From contig NC_134277.1 in assembly GCF_949628215.1 (NCBI RefSeq), positions 1 through 64,000 of the forward strand: a stretch of 64,000 bases of DNA, read 5' to 3'. The translations under genes were made by a program, and so were the position numbers. Below, piece by piece: positions 10,291 through 24,400 of this stretch (position 1 is the first letter of the stretch; each line of letters starts with the position of its first letter). The notes beneath the pieces were generated by a model. It saw only the letters and a program-made list of their open reading frames with translations. It ran no database searches and had not been told where the DNA came from. The DNA comes from Phalacrocorax aristotelis. Taxonomy: Eukaryota > Chordata > Aves > Suliformes > Phalacrocoracidae.

Positions 10291-13107
10291 ACGTCAGCTG
10301 TGCTCTACCCTGAAAGCTTCTTCTATGCTGTACCTTTTCTAAAAACGTAAGTTTAATTTCTGAGTCACCTCCAGCAATTACTCCACGACGTTATACCTGG
10401 GCTCCATCCCCAATGCTGTTGATGGTTATGCTGTATATATTTTTTATATATATATATATGTATATATTTCAGTATTTTAATTGCAGCTTTGCAAAAGCAT
10501 CAACACTTTCCAGATGCTCATTGTGGAAGAAAATTGGCTTTCGGTTGGGAAACTTAAATTTTTCACTACATTCTTATGTTATCTTCGTAAGTAACACTTT
10601 TCTTTTTTACTCTTTAGGTTTTTTATTTTCCTCCTCTGCAAACCATAATGAGGTTCAAAACGCTGTTATGCTGTCTGCTGGATTAAAGTAAAGGAAATCT
10701 ACACCTACTTTACCCAAACCCAGCATAAATACCATCGGCCACCAAGAAGGACTACCCATGATCCATTAGCCCTGAAACTGATTTATTTTGAAGTAGTATA
10801 AAATAAAATCAAATGTTTTTGTTTTGCTTTCACTTTATACGCCCACATAAATTGGAAGTACGTCCCCTAACCTCAGTGTCCACCATGTCTGGAGCGTTGG
10901 AGGCCTCGTCTTTCTGAAAGCAGTTCTGTTTTGTAAAGTTTGGTGGCCCTCTATCCTCTGGGCAATCCCTGCATGAAAGTACTGTCGGGTCCCTCAAAAT
11001 CTCAGCTTTCATTGATGTTTATCCGGGCTGATTTTGAGGGAAGGGCAAGAAACAAAATCCCTGTGTAACAAACATCAAAATAACACTAAGACAGAGACTA
11101 GAACATGAACTTGGAGCTTGACAAGGGATGGACTTCTGCTTTCTTATCAAGCAGAGGTTAGGGTTAGATGCCCCAAACTTACGGTAGCTCACCTGTTAAT
11201 ATCTTTGACAGTGCCTTTAAGAGGCCATTTTAATAGATCCATGGGCTTCATTGTGCTCAAAGACCACACTTAGTCATAAACTAGATACATGCACAGTCTA
11301 AAAGCATCAGACTTCAGTAGCCAGCGCTTATGAAGGCTCCATCAATCCTGTTTCTCCCAATCTTGGCTACTCAATCACATAAGAAGGTGGTAATACCCGC
11401 GTATTAAAAATGGAGCTTTCTCTTTACTCATTTCATATTGATTAAGCTGTATTTTAAAGTCAGTTTGCTATTGGGTTAATTTACCTTCCACCCCAGTTCC
11501 CACTCTGCTTGGAAATGGGATCCAGATGGACAACATTTCAGAGTTTAATTCAAACTCATTGAAGTCAGTGGAAGTTTTTTTTCCATGAGTTTCAAAAGGT
11601 TCTGGCCTCTTTATCACTTTGCAGCAAGATGCCTGGCCACAATCTCCATCTCTGAAATGCCAATAGCAATTAAAAAAGCTGCGAGAAGGTTAATATTCCT
11701 TCTGCTTTTATTATTCCCACAGAACGCAAACAGATTCGTATCCTCACTGGAGGCAATAAAGCCATCCACATTTGATCATTGGGGCATATGAGTGTTCAAA
11801 CGCCGCCTCCTGCCAAACTTGAAGGTCCTTCACCAGCCAAACTCCTACTGACTTTGGCAAGGCTTAGCCAGCACACAAATCGTCGTGGGGTTTAAGTATG
11901 ACACTGCCTTCCCGTATGACCTCCGTAGCATTCAGAGGAACCATCCAGAGTACCTTAACATAGGCCTAATGCCCAGATACCTGCCCCGGTTCTGCCCGTC
12001 GTGAGTAGATGCACCTCCAGATGTTCCGGGCTAACGTAGAAAGAAAAGCATTTAGTACTATTTCAGGCCTCCCTAAGACTTTCGTGCATTTCCATTAATA
12101 AACTTTCTGGACTGCTTTTTTATTTGGCATGATTCAATCACAATTCCAATGGAGACCAACTGAAAAGCTTTTCTCTTTCTTAAACCGAAGCGTTGACAGG
12201 CATGGGAAGACCCCTATCCTTACATCTCCAAATGTTTGCCAGAAGTTTTTTGGCACTCCAGAGAGTTATACTTCATGCAGAGAGAGGGACAGGTCCTTAA
12301 GAAATTCCGCACATTAGCTGTTCTTCAGTTTTCTGAAGGACAAAGTCCCAGTAGCACCAACGCCTCAAGCAACCGTTTTGCAAAACATCAAGCCATGATA
12401 ACTCCTGCCAAGCACTCCAGGACACGAACCACCCTCAGCTTTACAAACATGCCATAATTCTCCATTAAATACAGATGAACAGTAAGCCCTTCTCTCTTCT
12501 TTTTCTCTGTCATTATTTTAGTGAACAATAGGTCAAAAGCCTGCAGCCAGGCCGTTGCAAATGAAACACTCTCGGGCAAAAAATATGTCAAACCTTTCCT
12601 GGTGGTACCTAGGTGGAATGATCTCATCTGACCTTTGGGTTTCCTCAGTCCTTCAGATACCCCAGGGGGAAAACTCATTAATAACAGCATGGCTTTCCTA
12701 TTATTAGTTACATTTACAATATCCAAATGCCTGCAAGATGTTGTTTTATTTAACACAGCTTCATCTACCACAGATAGAGTCTATGAAGAGCTGTGGTAGG
12801 TTAGTCTGCTGTTGAAAACTGCTTTTTACTGGACATTTTCTGCTCTCTAACAATCACATAATAAATTCAGCGGGAGTTTTATTAGAACTCTTGGGGTATT
12901 TTTCTTTCAAATATCGTAACATGAAGGAAAAAAAAAAAAGTCATACAAAGCTTGAAGCAATCTCTGGCTGTCTTGTTTTAACACAGTTTTTGAAAGGGAG
13001 AGACATTCAGAAACGGCAAGATGACAAGCGCTGTTTAGGAACACTCTCACTGGGCCAAGCGAAACGGGTTTGGTTTTCTCTAGTACAGCTGAAATCTTCT
13101 GCTGGAG
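10291..13107. other. Intergenic, AT-rich, no gene recognised
   Basis: The stretch is AT-rich with long poly-pyrimidine and TTTTA tracts. Frames up to about 127 codons exist (minus strand, 12388-12771) but show no recognisable domain. No CR1 tail is visible between 10.3 and 13.1 kb. Confidence 0.45.
10433..10470. repeat. (TA)n-rich microsatellite
   Basis: Alternating TATATA runs are interrupted by a T-tract and one TATG unit. It is a simple repeat with no associated gene. Confidence 0.85.
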
Positions 13108-13678
13108 AGGGGTATTGGGGGAGGGGGTCCTGCCCCCCTGCCCCGCTCTGTGAGACCCCCCTGCAGCGCCGCCTCCAGCTCGGGGCTCCTCAGCACGGGA
13201 CAGACATGGGGCTGTTGGAGCGGGGCCAGAGGGGGCACAGAAATGCTCCGGGGGCTGGAGCCCCTCTGCTGCGAGGCCGGGCTGGGAGAGCTGGGGTTGT
13301 TCAGCCTGGGGAAGAGAAGCTGCGGGGAGACCTTATTGCAGCCTTCCAGGGCTTAAAGGGGGGCTGTGGGAAGGGTGGGGGCGACCTCTTTAGCAAGGCC
13401 TGTTGTGACAGGACAAGGGGTGATGGTGTTAAACTAAAGGAGGGGAGATTTAGGCTGGATATAAGGAAGAAATTTTTTACGATGAGGGTGATAAAACCCC
13501 GGCCCAGGTTGCCCAGAGAGGTGGGAGATGCCCCATCCCTGGAAACACCCAAGGTCAGGCTGGCCGGGGCTCTGAGCAACCTGATCTAGTGGGAGATGTC
13601 CCTGCTCACGGCAGGGGGTTGGACTGGATGGCCTTCAGAGGTCCCTTCCAACCCAAACCTTTCTATGTCTCTATGATT
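13108..13678 (+). mobile_element. CR1 LINE, 5'-truncated, plus orientation
   Basis: The plus strand reads the end of CR1 ORF2. GLFSLGKRSCGE-like, GDLFSKACCDRTRGDGVK and FRLDIRKKFF stretches are followed by RLPREVGDAPSLE and SNLI. The 3' UTR then runs GGTTGGACTGGATGGCC to TCTATGTCTCTATGATTT. It is the same subfamily as 17406 and 27209. It is one of few copies on the plus strand and lies in inverted orientation to the copy at 17406. Confidence 0.93.
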
Positions 13679-16600
13679 TCCTTTGCCCAAGTATTTCCAG
13701 GATTTTCCTCTGCGCTGCCTTATTTTGTGGGACACATTTCTAGGTCAGGATCTGAGTAACTGAAAATGATCTTGGCAAAAAATACAGGCAAAAATGAGGT
13801 CTTGGAGGTTGAGGCCCAAAGAAACTGAATGGAGAGGCAGTGTTGATTCTGTATGGCACTCAAGAAGTGGTTACAGAAGGCTAATTCCCATACCATCCAC
13901 ACTGAAAGTCCTGTCCTTGTGGGCCTGGAGAGCTCATAGAAGAAGTGGGGCTTCCTCCTCCCACCCTACTGCAGCATAGAGATGCTGCAGCACTTGGTGG
14001 GGTGAGGGTCATCTTATTTTTGCCCCAAGACTTCAAAACAAAGCAACACTGTCATCCACCTGGTGCTTAACTAGCCAAGCCACAGAAGTCTGATGGAATG
14101 CAGTCACAGGAGTATGCCAATGAGATATGTTCATGGAGGAGACATGAACAACGTCTCTAAGCGCAGTGGTCCAGGTGTAACTTCAGACCCAGGTACGTCA
14201 TCACCACCAAAAGCTGTGAGGGTAGAGGATTACCTTATATTTGCCCTTGCTGTACTTATCCTTGAATACCAGCAACTTGCCATTGGTTAAATAGGATACT
14301 TGGCTGGAAGAGATGGTTTTCTGACTGAATGGGGACATTTTTATATTCTTAAGTCCTCCAGATGCTTGGGAAGCTCTGAGAAACTACTCTCAAATGCATC
14401 AGCCAGTGCTGGGAAACTTTGAAGTCACAAAAACATCACCATCCGGTAAGCACTGCAATTCATTAATCCTCTTTAAAAGTCCCAACTCATCTGCACGGTT
14501 CATGGTGCAGCGGGAGTGTACAAGGGCCCTACCAAAAAGGAGCAGGATGTAGTCGTATTTCACAATGATACTGGTGTACAACACCCCAAGGGAGAGAGAG
14601 ATCATCTCTTGGGTTGTTTCACCTCTGGCTTCCATGAAACCAGACACGACGTCCAGCTCCCATCTCACCCTTCACCAGTTCACCACCAGCAGCTGACCAT
14701 GAGTCACCACAGGTATGAGAGAATGACCAAAAGCATGGAGCAACCTGGTCTCCTCCAGTCACTCAGATTTTTAATTTCTCATCTTAAATCATATGTCAAA
14801 AACTGGAGCATTTACAGACAGAGACACAGACTTTCAGCTGGCAGCATCCTTTCAGTCAACCAAGACTGTCTGGTACCACATATGGATCTGGGGTAGACAG
14901 CACACTAAATAAAAGTCTTCTGAACTGAAGCTCCTCCAGTTGGACCTCATTTTTCCCCTAGAAAAAGAGCTGAGAACTTCTTTAACTGTTCCGTGGCCCC
15001 AGATTGCTCTTTTTGCCAAAGTCAGGGACATTTGCTATTAATGTACTACAGAAAAATTTCCCTCCAGGACACACATTTACCAGAGCAAATCTCTGACCAG
15101 GTGATGCCTCTTGGTGCTGTTCCTGAATTTCATCTTACCTCCAAATTAGTGGGAGGAAACGTAAATAGATGCACAAATTTACACACATAGCTATAACATA
15201 AAAAGAAATATATATACTTAGCAGCATCCACAGATCACATGCAAAATCTTCCATGCCACAGTACTTTTGACTTTTGGCAAGTCAATTGGGGAATAATTCA
15301 AGATCTGGGGTAGTTCTTTGGCCCTTGCAGACTTTGCTGCTGGAAAGGTTCTATATCTGCTCCCAACCCAAGGGATGGAAATGTTACATGTGGAAAGGCC
15401 AAGGAGGAAAGAAAGGGGAAGACCAGGCCATTCTCACCTTCCAGCAACTGTGTCCTTTGCTCCAGAGAATGGGACTGATGGGCAACCCACGGATGGATGG
15501 ATGAATGGGCGGACGACAAGCTTCTCATTATTGCTTGACCGAACAAGCAAGTCAAAAACTGATGGGTCAGCCACCACCCAGGGGAGTCTAAGCACCACCC
15601 AAAGTGGTGATGCCTTACGTTATGCTGTTCCAAGGTCCGACATACTTCACTTTTTTCTAAAAGGTCCATCCTTACAATCATGTGGTTACATGAAAGAATT
15701 CTGGTTTTCTTTAAGCGTAGATCCAGCTCTCAAGGTTTTGGTGGAGGACACTTAAAAAACAGGAGGAAAATAAGAACACGTACATATTTATTGTTCAACA
15801 TGCGATGTGCCCATCCCATGCCATTTGTACTGCAAATCAAGCATAACTCAACCTCTGCCTGCTGTGACCTCCTGGCTCACACCGTAACCTCCTTCCCAAG
15901 CATCGCTCACAAGGAAGATGGGGAAATGGGAACCAAAATAAACCAATGGATCAGGTGAGCTCCTTTTTAAGTGGTTTTGCTCTGTGTGCTCTCTGTGGCC
16001 CTTAAGATTGGGTCAGCAGCTCCAGAGGCAGCCAGGGAAATCACGGGCAGCCCCAGGAGGAGCCTCCTGTCCTCAGCACGGCTGCCAGCCACCTCCTTAT
16101 GGGACTAAGCAGTGACCCTGCACCAGATCTGTTGGTAATTTGGGCCACTGAATTACGCTGCCACTTAGATTTGGTCACTCGCAGATTGCCAGGGCTGGAA
16201 AACTCTGGAGTCCTGCTGGGGTGGAGAGCAGGCTGGCCACCTTCCCCAGCCGCCATGAGGTGGTCCTGAGCCACCTCCAAATGCATCACATGGCCCTTTT
16301 TCAGACTCATGACTCCTAAACCAATATGCTCTGGTTTGTTTGGCTGTTTGGCTTTTTTTTTTTTTTTTTAAGCTTTTTATCCACTTTTGGGGTTTTGGAG
16401 GCCTTCTGGATTTGTATTTGTGAATTCTGAACTCTCCATGAGGGCAATTCTTCTCCCTCACTTTTTCCAAGTGATAGCCAACTTTTCTGTGTGATGGCAG
16501 AAAGGGCAGCTTGGAGCAAACCCTGCCTCATCCCCAAGACCCCTGACAAAAAGTCGTGAGGGTTGGTGAGAGCAAGAACCAACACTCGGAAGTTTTCTCT

Positions 16601-17405
16601 ATCCTCCTTTCTCCAGGCTGCATTACCCATGGAGAGGGGTGGGATAGAGAAGGGGGGAGAAAAACTAATGCCAGCCACGAAAGTAAAGCTCAATCTCTGC
16701 TAATGCACCTTCGTCCCGAGCTGTGACCTTCCCCGTCTAGCCCCAGCCTTGCACTCGCAGTGACTCCCAGAGCTCTCCGGCAAAGCCCTTGGCTCCGATC
16801 ACCGTCCCACTGTGCCTGAAACACCTTCAGCACATGGCTGCCACCTCGGCGGGGTGTGATGGAAATAAATCCAGCAGCTGCAGCAGCTACCACACACTAA
16901 TGAACTTCCAGACAGCAAAATTATATTGGGACTTTGCCATCTCTTTTCCTCCTGCCCCGTTCTTTTATTGTTTGCCTCTTCCAGCCAAAACTGCAGGAAT
17001 TGCCTTGGGAAGTTTTCGCATGCCTCTGCCAGTAGGAAGTGGAAAATCGCGGTGGTGGAACATCGCGTTGAGGGCTCTGCTGTGCACGGCCCGTGGGATT
17101 CGCCCCAGCACCTGCTCCAAATTCCCGGACACAGCAACGAGCCCCAGGCAGGGGAGGACATAGTCCTGCTGAGATCAGAGGCTGTAGCATCAAAAGGCAA
17201 GTCCTGGATGCAGAGCTGCTTCCCACTGCGTGTGTCCCCCCAGCCCCTTTTCTGCCTCTGGTCACCCCATTAAAGCCCCAGAGAAATCCCCTCATTAGAA
17301 CTGGGGCAAGTGGGGCAGGAGTCCCCTTCTCTGCTTGTGCCATGTCTGTAATTAATGCTCAGTGACTGTCGGGCTCGGGTCTCCTTAGGCATTGTAAGAT
17401 CACAT
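13679..17405. other. Intergenic, unassigned frames
   Basis: Several frames of 80-145 codons occur here, for example on the minus strand at 14399-14668 and 15298-15681 and on the plus strand at 14516-14896 and 15318-15755. None matches a family I know. They overlap on opposite strands and lack a supported splice structure. A T17 tract lies at 16353-16369. I leave this stretch unassigned. Confidence 0.4.
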
Positions 17406-17982
17406 ATAATCATAGAAAGGTTTGGGTTGGAAGGGGGCTTTAGAGGCCATCCAGTCCAACTCCCTGCCATGAGCAGGGACATCTCCCACTAGATCAGGTT
17501 GCTCAGAGCCCCGGCCAGCCTGGCCTTGGGTGTTTCCAGGGATGGGGCATCTCCCACCTCTCTGGGCAACCTGGGCCGGGGTTTCACCACCCTCAGAATA
17601 AAAAATTTCTTCCTTATATCCAGCCTAAATCTCCCCTCCTTTAGTTTAACACCATCCCCCCTTGGCCTGTCACAACAGGCCTTGCTAAAGAGGTCACCCC
17701 CACCCTTCCTACAGCCCCCCTTTAAGCACTGGGAGGCCGCAATAAGGTCTCCCCGCAGCTTCCCTTCCCCAGGCTGAACAACCCCAGCTCTCCCAGCCCG
17801 GCCTCGCAGCAGAGGGGCTCCAGCCCCCGGAGCATTTCTGTGCCCCCTCTGGCCCCGCTCCAACAGCCCCGTGTCTGTCCCGTGCTGAGGAGCCCCGAGC
17901 TGGAGGCGGCGCTGCAGGGGGGTCTCACAGAGCGGGGCAGGGGGGCAGGACCCCCTCCCTCGCCCTGCTGCCCACAAGATGG
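17406..17982 (-). mobile_element. CR1 LINE, 5'-truncated
   Basis: The reverse-complement CR1 tail (AATCATAGAAAGGTTTGGG) is followed by the ORF2 C-terminal region on the minus strand, including GLFSLG-type, DLFSKACCDRPRGDGVK and RLPREVGDAPSLE stretches. The 5' end falls near 17982. It is the inverted partner of the copy at 13108. Confidence 0.93.
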
Positions 17983-20900
17983 TGGGAGCCATTCCCCAGC
18001 ACCTCCTAGGACAGAGCCTTCACACCATGAAGAGGTCATGATTTTAGCAGTAACCGAAGGAGTCTTTTTCCCACTTTTGAAAGGGCTTGCACTAAGTCCT
18101 GCCAAAAAAAATATGAAATCAGATCAAAAGGTGCCTGACCCTTGATTGCTTTGGCCCAGTTCCTCAAAGGCATATGGGCAACTGAGCCCGTTCCAGCACA
18201 ACAGCATTAATGTGGGCTGAAATCTGTAGGATTTGCCACGTCCATGTCAATAAGGCCCAGCAACCCATCCCTCATACAAGGACAGCACTGGTGATCTTGC
18301 AAAGGGCTGCAGCTCCCGTCTGCTGGTTACGCACAGAAACATGGCCAGAGGCCAGACATCAGTGCCAAAACTCCCCTAAAAACACAGGGTTTAGGCACCC
18401 TTGAAATCATAATCCCCAGCTTGGCGTGCTCACCCCTTTTTAAGGTACCATAGGGTCATAAGACCCCCCCATAGGTAATTTCAAATATAGGTGCCATGTG
18501 TAGACACCCAATTCAGTTGCCCACACCTAAGTATCCTGTGCCATATGAAATACCCTGTGGAATCCCTCCACGCTTCCACCTCTGATTGCAGAGGGTCACC
18601 TGCCATTGCCACAGGTCTCCCAGAGGTCCCAAGCCCCATCCGTCAGCCATGACCAGAGCATCCCAGACGATCCTTGGAAACACTCAACCATTTCCTAAGC
18701 ATTTAAGAAGCAAAATTCTGCCCTACAATCTCTGCTCAGTTTTGTAAGATAATGTTGCAGAAGAAAATTTTGCAGAAACCTGTTTTGGAGGCTTGGAGGC
18801 CTGTCAAGTCGTGACGGCAGCCCAGAAAAGTGGGGTTTTTTGTTTCTTTACCAGAAGCAACAATGGTCCTAATTCTCCAGGGAGCTCAGCTCATGGGACA
18901 GGCAGCAGAAGCTCTGAACTTGGCAGAAGTCTGGCCAGGGACGTCATAAAAGGATTTTTCAGCAGCTGTCAAAAAATGGGTATTTCCTTTCATGTTTCTG
19001 CAGCAACCAGACACTTGAAAGCCTGACCTTGTCCATGGGTGTGGACAACTGCAGAAACATGGCCTGAAGGGCTGAGGACTTGGGATGAAGCCTCCCCTCC
19101 ATCATCCCAGCAAGTAGGACTCTGGGATCTCCTGGCTTGGGGATCCCACATGAGCGCAATTGCTCCGGCACACCAGGGTCGCTCCTGCTTCGTGTCACGC
19201 AGCTGTCAAAGTCTCCTTCGAAATCTGGCCCACCCTGCTGTCTTTTATTCTGACCGAGCGCATGTTATACCCAGTTTCTCGTAAGACAAACAGAGGGGTG
19301 TCAAGACAACTGTCTGCTAAGGCATTCTCCAATGCCGGAGCGCAAAGAGCACAGAAGGAAATCCAGTTAAAAGATGCAGGGGGTGGCATTTTCTAACGAG
19401 AGGAGAAAGAAGCATCATAATTTTTAAAAGGCCATCATATTGGCTGAGGATAAACCAGATCAAGTGACCAGGAGAGTCCTGCAGGGATGTATTTGACATC
19501 GTTGTCAATTTTGTAACATATCAGCCCTTTCTACAATTGTCGGTAAAAGGCAGTGAAGCGACCACACTCCAAATCAACCAAAGAAAAACAGTCTGTTGTA
19601 CAGATGCAAGTTATTAAAGTGAAAGGTTGGGAGAGCAGCAGCGACAGCAGATGGTGTTTAGAAAGGAGACAGATTTGCCTGACACGAGGCAGAAAAAGGC
19701 TGGAGAACATGGAGACAGCAGGAATAGGACAAGGCATGGGCTGGTTGGGCTTTGTTTCATTTTTTAACCAGTAAATATGCCCTATCCCACCACCTGCCTG
19801 CAAAAAGCCCCGCAGCTACTCAAAGCACAAAATGGTTCATACAAATACATAGGCATTTATCTACTCATCATGTCCCCTCTGAGCAAGGAGGGAAGGTGGA
19901 TGACCCAGCACCACCTTACCCCGACCGTCCAGCTCTCCCAAAATTGTGCTTACACCCCAGGAGTCTTCACAGCGTGACCTCCAGGCTGCCGTCACCTCCT
20001 GCACGCAGGACAGCGTCACCTCCAGGCATTCAACGCTTTCCCACTTGATGATGGACCTAGAACAGACCTAGACCTGAGGTGTGGAGGAATTCAAGACACA
20101 GGAAGAGGACTCTCATCAAGAAGTTGTTATTCAGTGATTCACTGATGTTTCCTGTGTTCAGCCTCTGTCTCTGGTCCCTCAGCACCGGGAAGCTGAAATC
20201 TGAGGCTGTGGTTGGCCAACCAGTGCTGCTGCCAAGGCCCAGTACCATCCATGGACAACTGTCAGGCACCTGCAGAAGCAAGACGGAGTCCGGGGGTGAG
20301 GACACCAACCCCACGTTGGGCCATTGGTGAGCTGGTTACCCCAGCCTCAGCTCCCCTTCCTGCACAGCATATGTTGTCCATGAGCCTTCCCCAGCCCAGC
20401 TGCCGACTGCAAGAGGGTCCTCAGTGTGGGTGATTCTCAAGGAGTCCCTTCCATACCAATATTTATAGTGTCCTTGGCAATGAGCAGTTGGGTTAGGTCA
20501 TTGGTCAGCACAGGACATGGTTTCTGGATTAGTTACCGTAAACCAGGCTTCCAGCTGTGCTGCAATTAGCCGAGCAGAGGGAAGAGCAGCACAATTGACC
20601 TAGGATTTATCTCACATAGTGATTCCTCTCATTCCCACTCAAGTCTCATGGCCAGCAGAATTCCTGCAAAGACCTCACCCTCCTCCATCAGGGCCATGAT
20701 CCAGCTCCCAGCAGCATGGAGGCACCCCAGGAGATGTATGTGATCCTCAGGTTTGGCCAGGGATGAGGTCTTTGAGCCATGCTGAGCGGAGAGGGAAAGC
20801 TAAGGAGCATTCCCAGCATCCATGTCTGCAAGACCCAAACCTACTATCATGAGCTACAGCTAAGGCTGGGTGCAGAAGGCTCATATGCAAAGGATACAAG

Positions 20901-21192
20901 GCCATGACACACAGCTAAGCAAAAGCAGGTCCCAGACCATACCAAGGCATTGCATTCCCCAAGGAATTCCCCCGTATTGAGAAAGCATGATTTGCTCTGC
21001 TCATCTGCACACGTCACCAGGAAGTTATCAGAGAGTTTGTGCGCTGGACCCAAGACCATGGCTGTTGGTTTTTCCTGTGTCTCCAGGACGAACAGATGCA
21101 CCTCCAATCTCTGAGTGGAAAGCAGATCATTATTAACGATTTCTCTTCCTCTTCCATGGAAGGCGCTTGTTGTACTAGCCCCTTGTGGCCAA
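17983..21192. other. Intergenic, nothing recognised
   Basis: Mixed composition with only short frames, and no CR1 tail, tRNA-like fold or exon that I can support. Confidence 0.45.
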
Positions 21193-21422
21193 GAAAATCA
21201 CAGAATCACAGGATGGTTTGGGTTGGAAGGGACCTTTCAAGGTCATCAGGTCCAACCCCCTGCCATGAGCAGGGACATCTCCCACCAGACCTGGTTGCTC
21301 AGAGCCCCGACCAGCCTGGCCTTGAATGTTTCCATGGGTGGGGCATCTCCCACCTCTCTGGGCAACCTGGGCCAGGGTTTCACCACCCTCAGTGTAAAAA
21401 ACTTCTTCCTTATATCCTTCCC
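21193..21422 (-). mobile_element. CR1 LINE fragment
   Basis: The start is AAAATCACAGAATCACAGGA, then GGTTTGGGTTGGAAGGGACC. The reverse-complement ORF2 end follows as far as the segment for FYTEGGETLAQVAQRGG. Homology stops after CTTCCTTATATCC at about 21418. It is truncated earlier than the copies at 17406 and 27209. Confidence 0.9.
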
Positions 21423-24400
21423 CCAACCATCTATTGTGTCTTTTTCCTTGAAATTTCTACAATTTACTTGAATCCCATCCCAGACTGCAGCAAGAGAGGC
21501 GATTTCAGCCCAAAGGCAGCTTGAATACAGCCTCTCCTGTGTCCTCAGTGCACTCTATATGTTTATCCACAGACAGATGGGTTGGAAATAGATAGGCAGC
21601 TCTGCACGCTGTCCTTGTCCTTGCCCAAGTAAGAATTGCACCCTTTATTCCTCATCGTATTAACACCAATAATAAATGCTAAGCCTACCGCTCAGCCCAA
21701 TCCAAAAGGAGGAGGACTTCTCGTTCACGCACAAGGACAATTTCCCAGTTTGTGGTCCTCACTGCAGCAGAGGCCTCTTCCACATCGGTTAGGACTGTCC
21801 TAATGATGTTCCCAATGGATGACACCGAACCTGCCGCTCCTTCTCCCTGCTTTGTTCACATGCCACGTCCAGCCTCTTGGGAAGCTGGAAAGCAAGCCAT
21901 GCTACTAACCAGCTATTCACCAGGATGGAATAGCAGCCAAGCAAAACATGAACAGAAATAGGAAGGTATTTTTTCAAATCCTTTGGCATTTTACCGGATT
22001 TCCATGCATATATAAGCAAGCTGCTGGCAAGATGCCACTTTATACCTCAGCAGCTAAAATAGACACTCCTGAATTCAGTCCATTCCATCCCGTTAATCAT
22101 TTGGCCAATATTTCTCTCTCTAATCACATTTCAGTTGATTAGCAGATGATGGTCTGGGCCATGAGGCTGAGCTTCATGGTCTCCCAGAACCATGAAGCCC
22201 ATCTGACTACATGCAGATGTGCCCGACACATCTCCAGCTGAACTAACCGCTGTTGGCGTTCTTTGACATTCAGTGGAGATCAAGTCAATCAAGTTCATCC
22301 TTTCACTCCAGCTTACACTAAAATAGACATTTTGAGTAAACCAGAGGCCTCATGCCCTAGAAGTTCTTGTTTCTGTCCTTCAACACGTAGAGGGAGCCCA
22401 GGGTGGTTTGTTGGGCTGGGGACACCCACCCTGAAGATGGCCAACGTGAAGTGAGAGCCACTCCACACCATTCAACATGACAGTGGCGTGCATCAAAATT
22501 CACGTAGCTCTTTAGAGGCACTTGATAAGACCAGTGCTTTTCACAACCTCGTCCTACAAAAGGGCAAGCATTTCACCCCCCATGGCAAACCAGGGTACTT
22601 GCTCTCTGGCCCAAACCCGGGCTGCACCTCAGAGCTGGTGTCCACACACTTAAACGCATTCCATCACAGAATAAATGGGCAAATTGGGTCTGGTCCTTGG
22701 CCTGTGCCACCCCTGACCTTTGCCAGGACGTTGTTTGGGACTGTTTCTTCTCACAGCCCAAACCCACGCCGGGTCCATGCTAGCCATGAAACAGTCCAGG
22801 CAAACTTCTGACTGAGCCTGGGGCCATCCCTTTTTAATTTAGTAACAGCTGGGGCCATCTCTGACTAGTGGTCAGAAGGGGAAGAGCCAAGGCTTTATGG
22901 CCAGGCTGTGGATGAGACCAGATGATCGCCCCAGAGGAGCCATTTGGCCTTCTCAGAGCACCATGACCCAAAGATACTGCACTATTTTTATTATAATTGG
23001 TCTTATGAGACACCATATCAGCAAGGGCAGAGCTCCTAGGTGTCATTATGGGACTTTCTGTCCACCCTTGGTCTTGCTCAGGACCAGGTCTTTTTAGGCT
23101 GCTTCCTTCCCCTGAGCCTGCCCAGCCCATCCTTGCTCTTCCTTCACCTCCATCGCTGCTCTCTGGGTGGTACCACTCCAGCACAGCCTCTTTCAAGACA
23201 TTTCCAAGCCTCCACAGCCATTTTCCTTGACTATCCTGTAATCTCTATTTCTTCGTCCCTCCTTTTTGCATCCTCAAAACATCCCAACACTCCCACGATT
23301 CCCAAACTCTACCACTCCTCCCTGCAAACCCAGCGCCTATATTTACACAGGGCACCTCCTGCAAAGCCCACGTTTGCCATTTTTTAAGGCAGTGCCTGCA
23401 GGTTTCCAGATGTCACAGGCCCATCCAACCACACCAGCAGCCAGAAGAGCTTTCCCCACTTCTCCTGGGCCCCATCCCACCTCACTCAGGGACACACAGC
23501 ACTTTGGTCCCAACACTTGGCTCAACAAAGCAGGGTTGGGTAGAAATTTGACCTCAGAGACTCCTACACTCATGAAATATTGGTGCAAATCATTTCAAGG
23601 TGTGCATTGAGGTGATTGAGTCTAAATCACGTTAATCCCCTGCTCCTGCCCATAAGTCCAAAGAGCTGTAATTTGATTTCCATCTAATAAATGATCCTAA
23701 AACAAATTCAGACCTCTTTGATTCTGAGGGCTCATCTACTCAGAGACACTGATTTAAGGTCCGCAGTGGATTAGTTAAACTGCGTTAAAACCCCGTGAGA
23801 ACATTCTTATTCAGAACTAAAGTGGCTTAATTTGATTTAGCTAAATTCTCTTCCAAAGCTTATAACAATTGCACGGGCAGTAAATCAAGATGCACTTAAT
23901 TACGCATAGAGGGCTGGTGCAGCTCACTAGTGATGCTGCTAAGGTGTGAGGGGAGGTGAGCTGATGCGACCATCGTCCAACGTGAGGTCATTTCTCAGGT
24001 CCTCCAGGCAGCCAAGGTGCGAGATAAAAGTAGAGATAACTCAAGGTGCCTTGCCAAAGGGGAGTTTTCAGCCCCAGCAAGCTGCAATCCCCTCAGAGGA
24101 CTCTGCAATCAGCTCTGCACGGCCCAGAGCTCGAGGACCTTAACCAAAACAAGATGTCCCCAAATAAATCACAGAGAGGAGGCAGAGTGAATGCAGTAAA
24201 TAGCCCAGGAAATCAAAGAGCAGTCCCCCACCGAGCAGGCAGCTGCGCTCCCCACCGCCGACCGGGAGCATCCTCCTCCCACTGGGAACAGCAGCCCATC
24301 ACTGCTTGAGAGGGGCTTGATGGGTCCTTTCTGTCCTCCTGCTCCACTCGGGGAAAGTCCTGCAGCAGCTCCTCCTCCCCCAGAGCAGACCTCACTCATG

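Noticed and set aside
17489-17992. Arg/Gly-rich frames on the minus strand
   Set aside because: These are the C-terminal part of CR1 ORF2 and its 3' region, not a host gene. The same holds for similar frames at 12891-13589 and 27306-27959.
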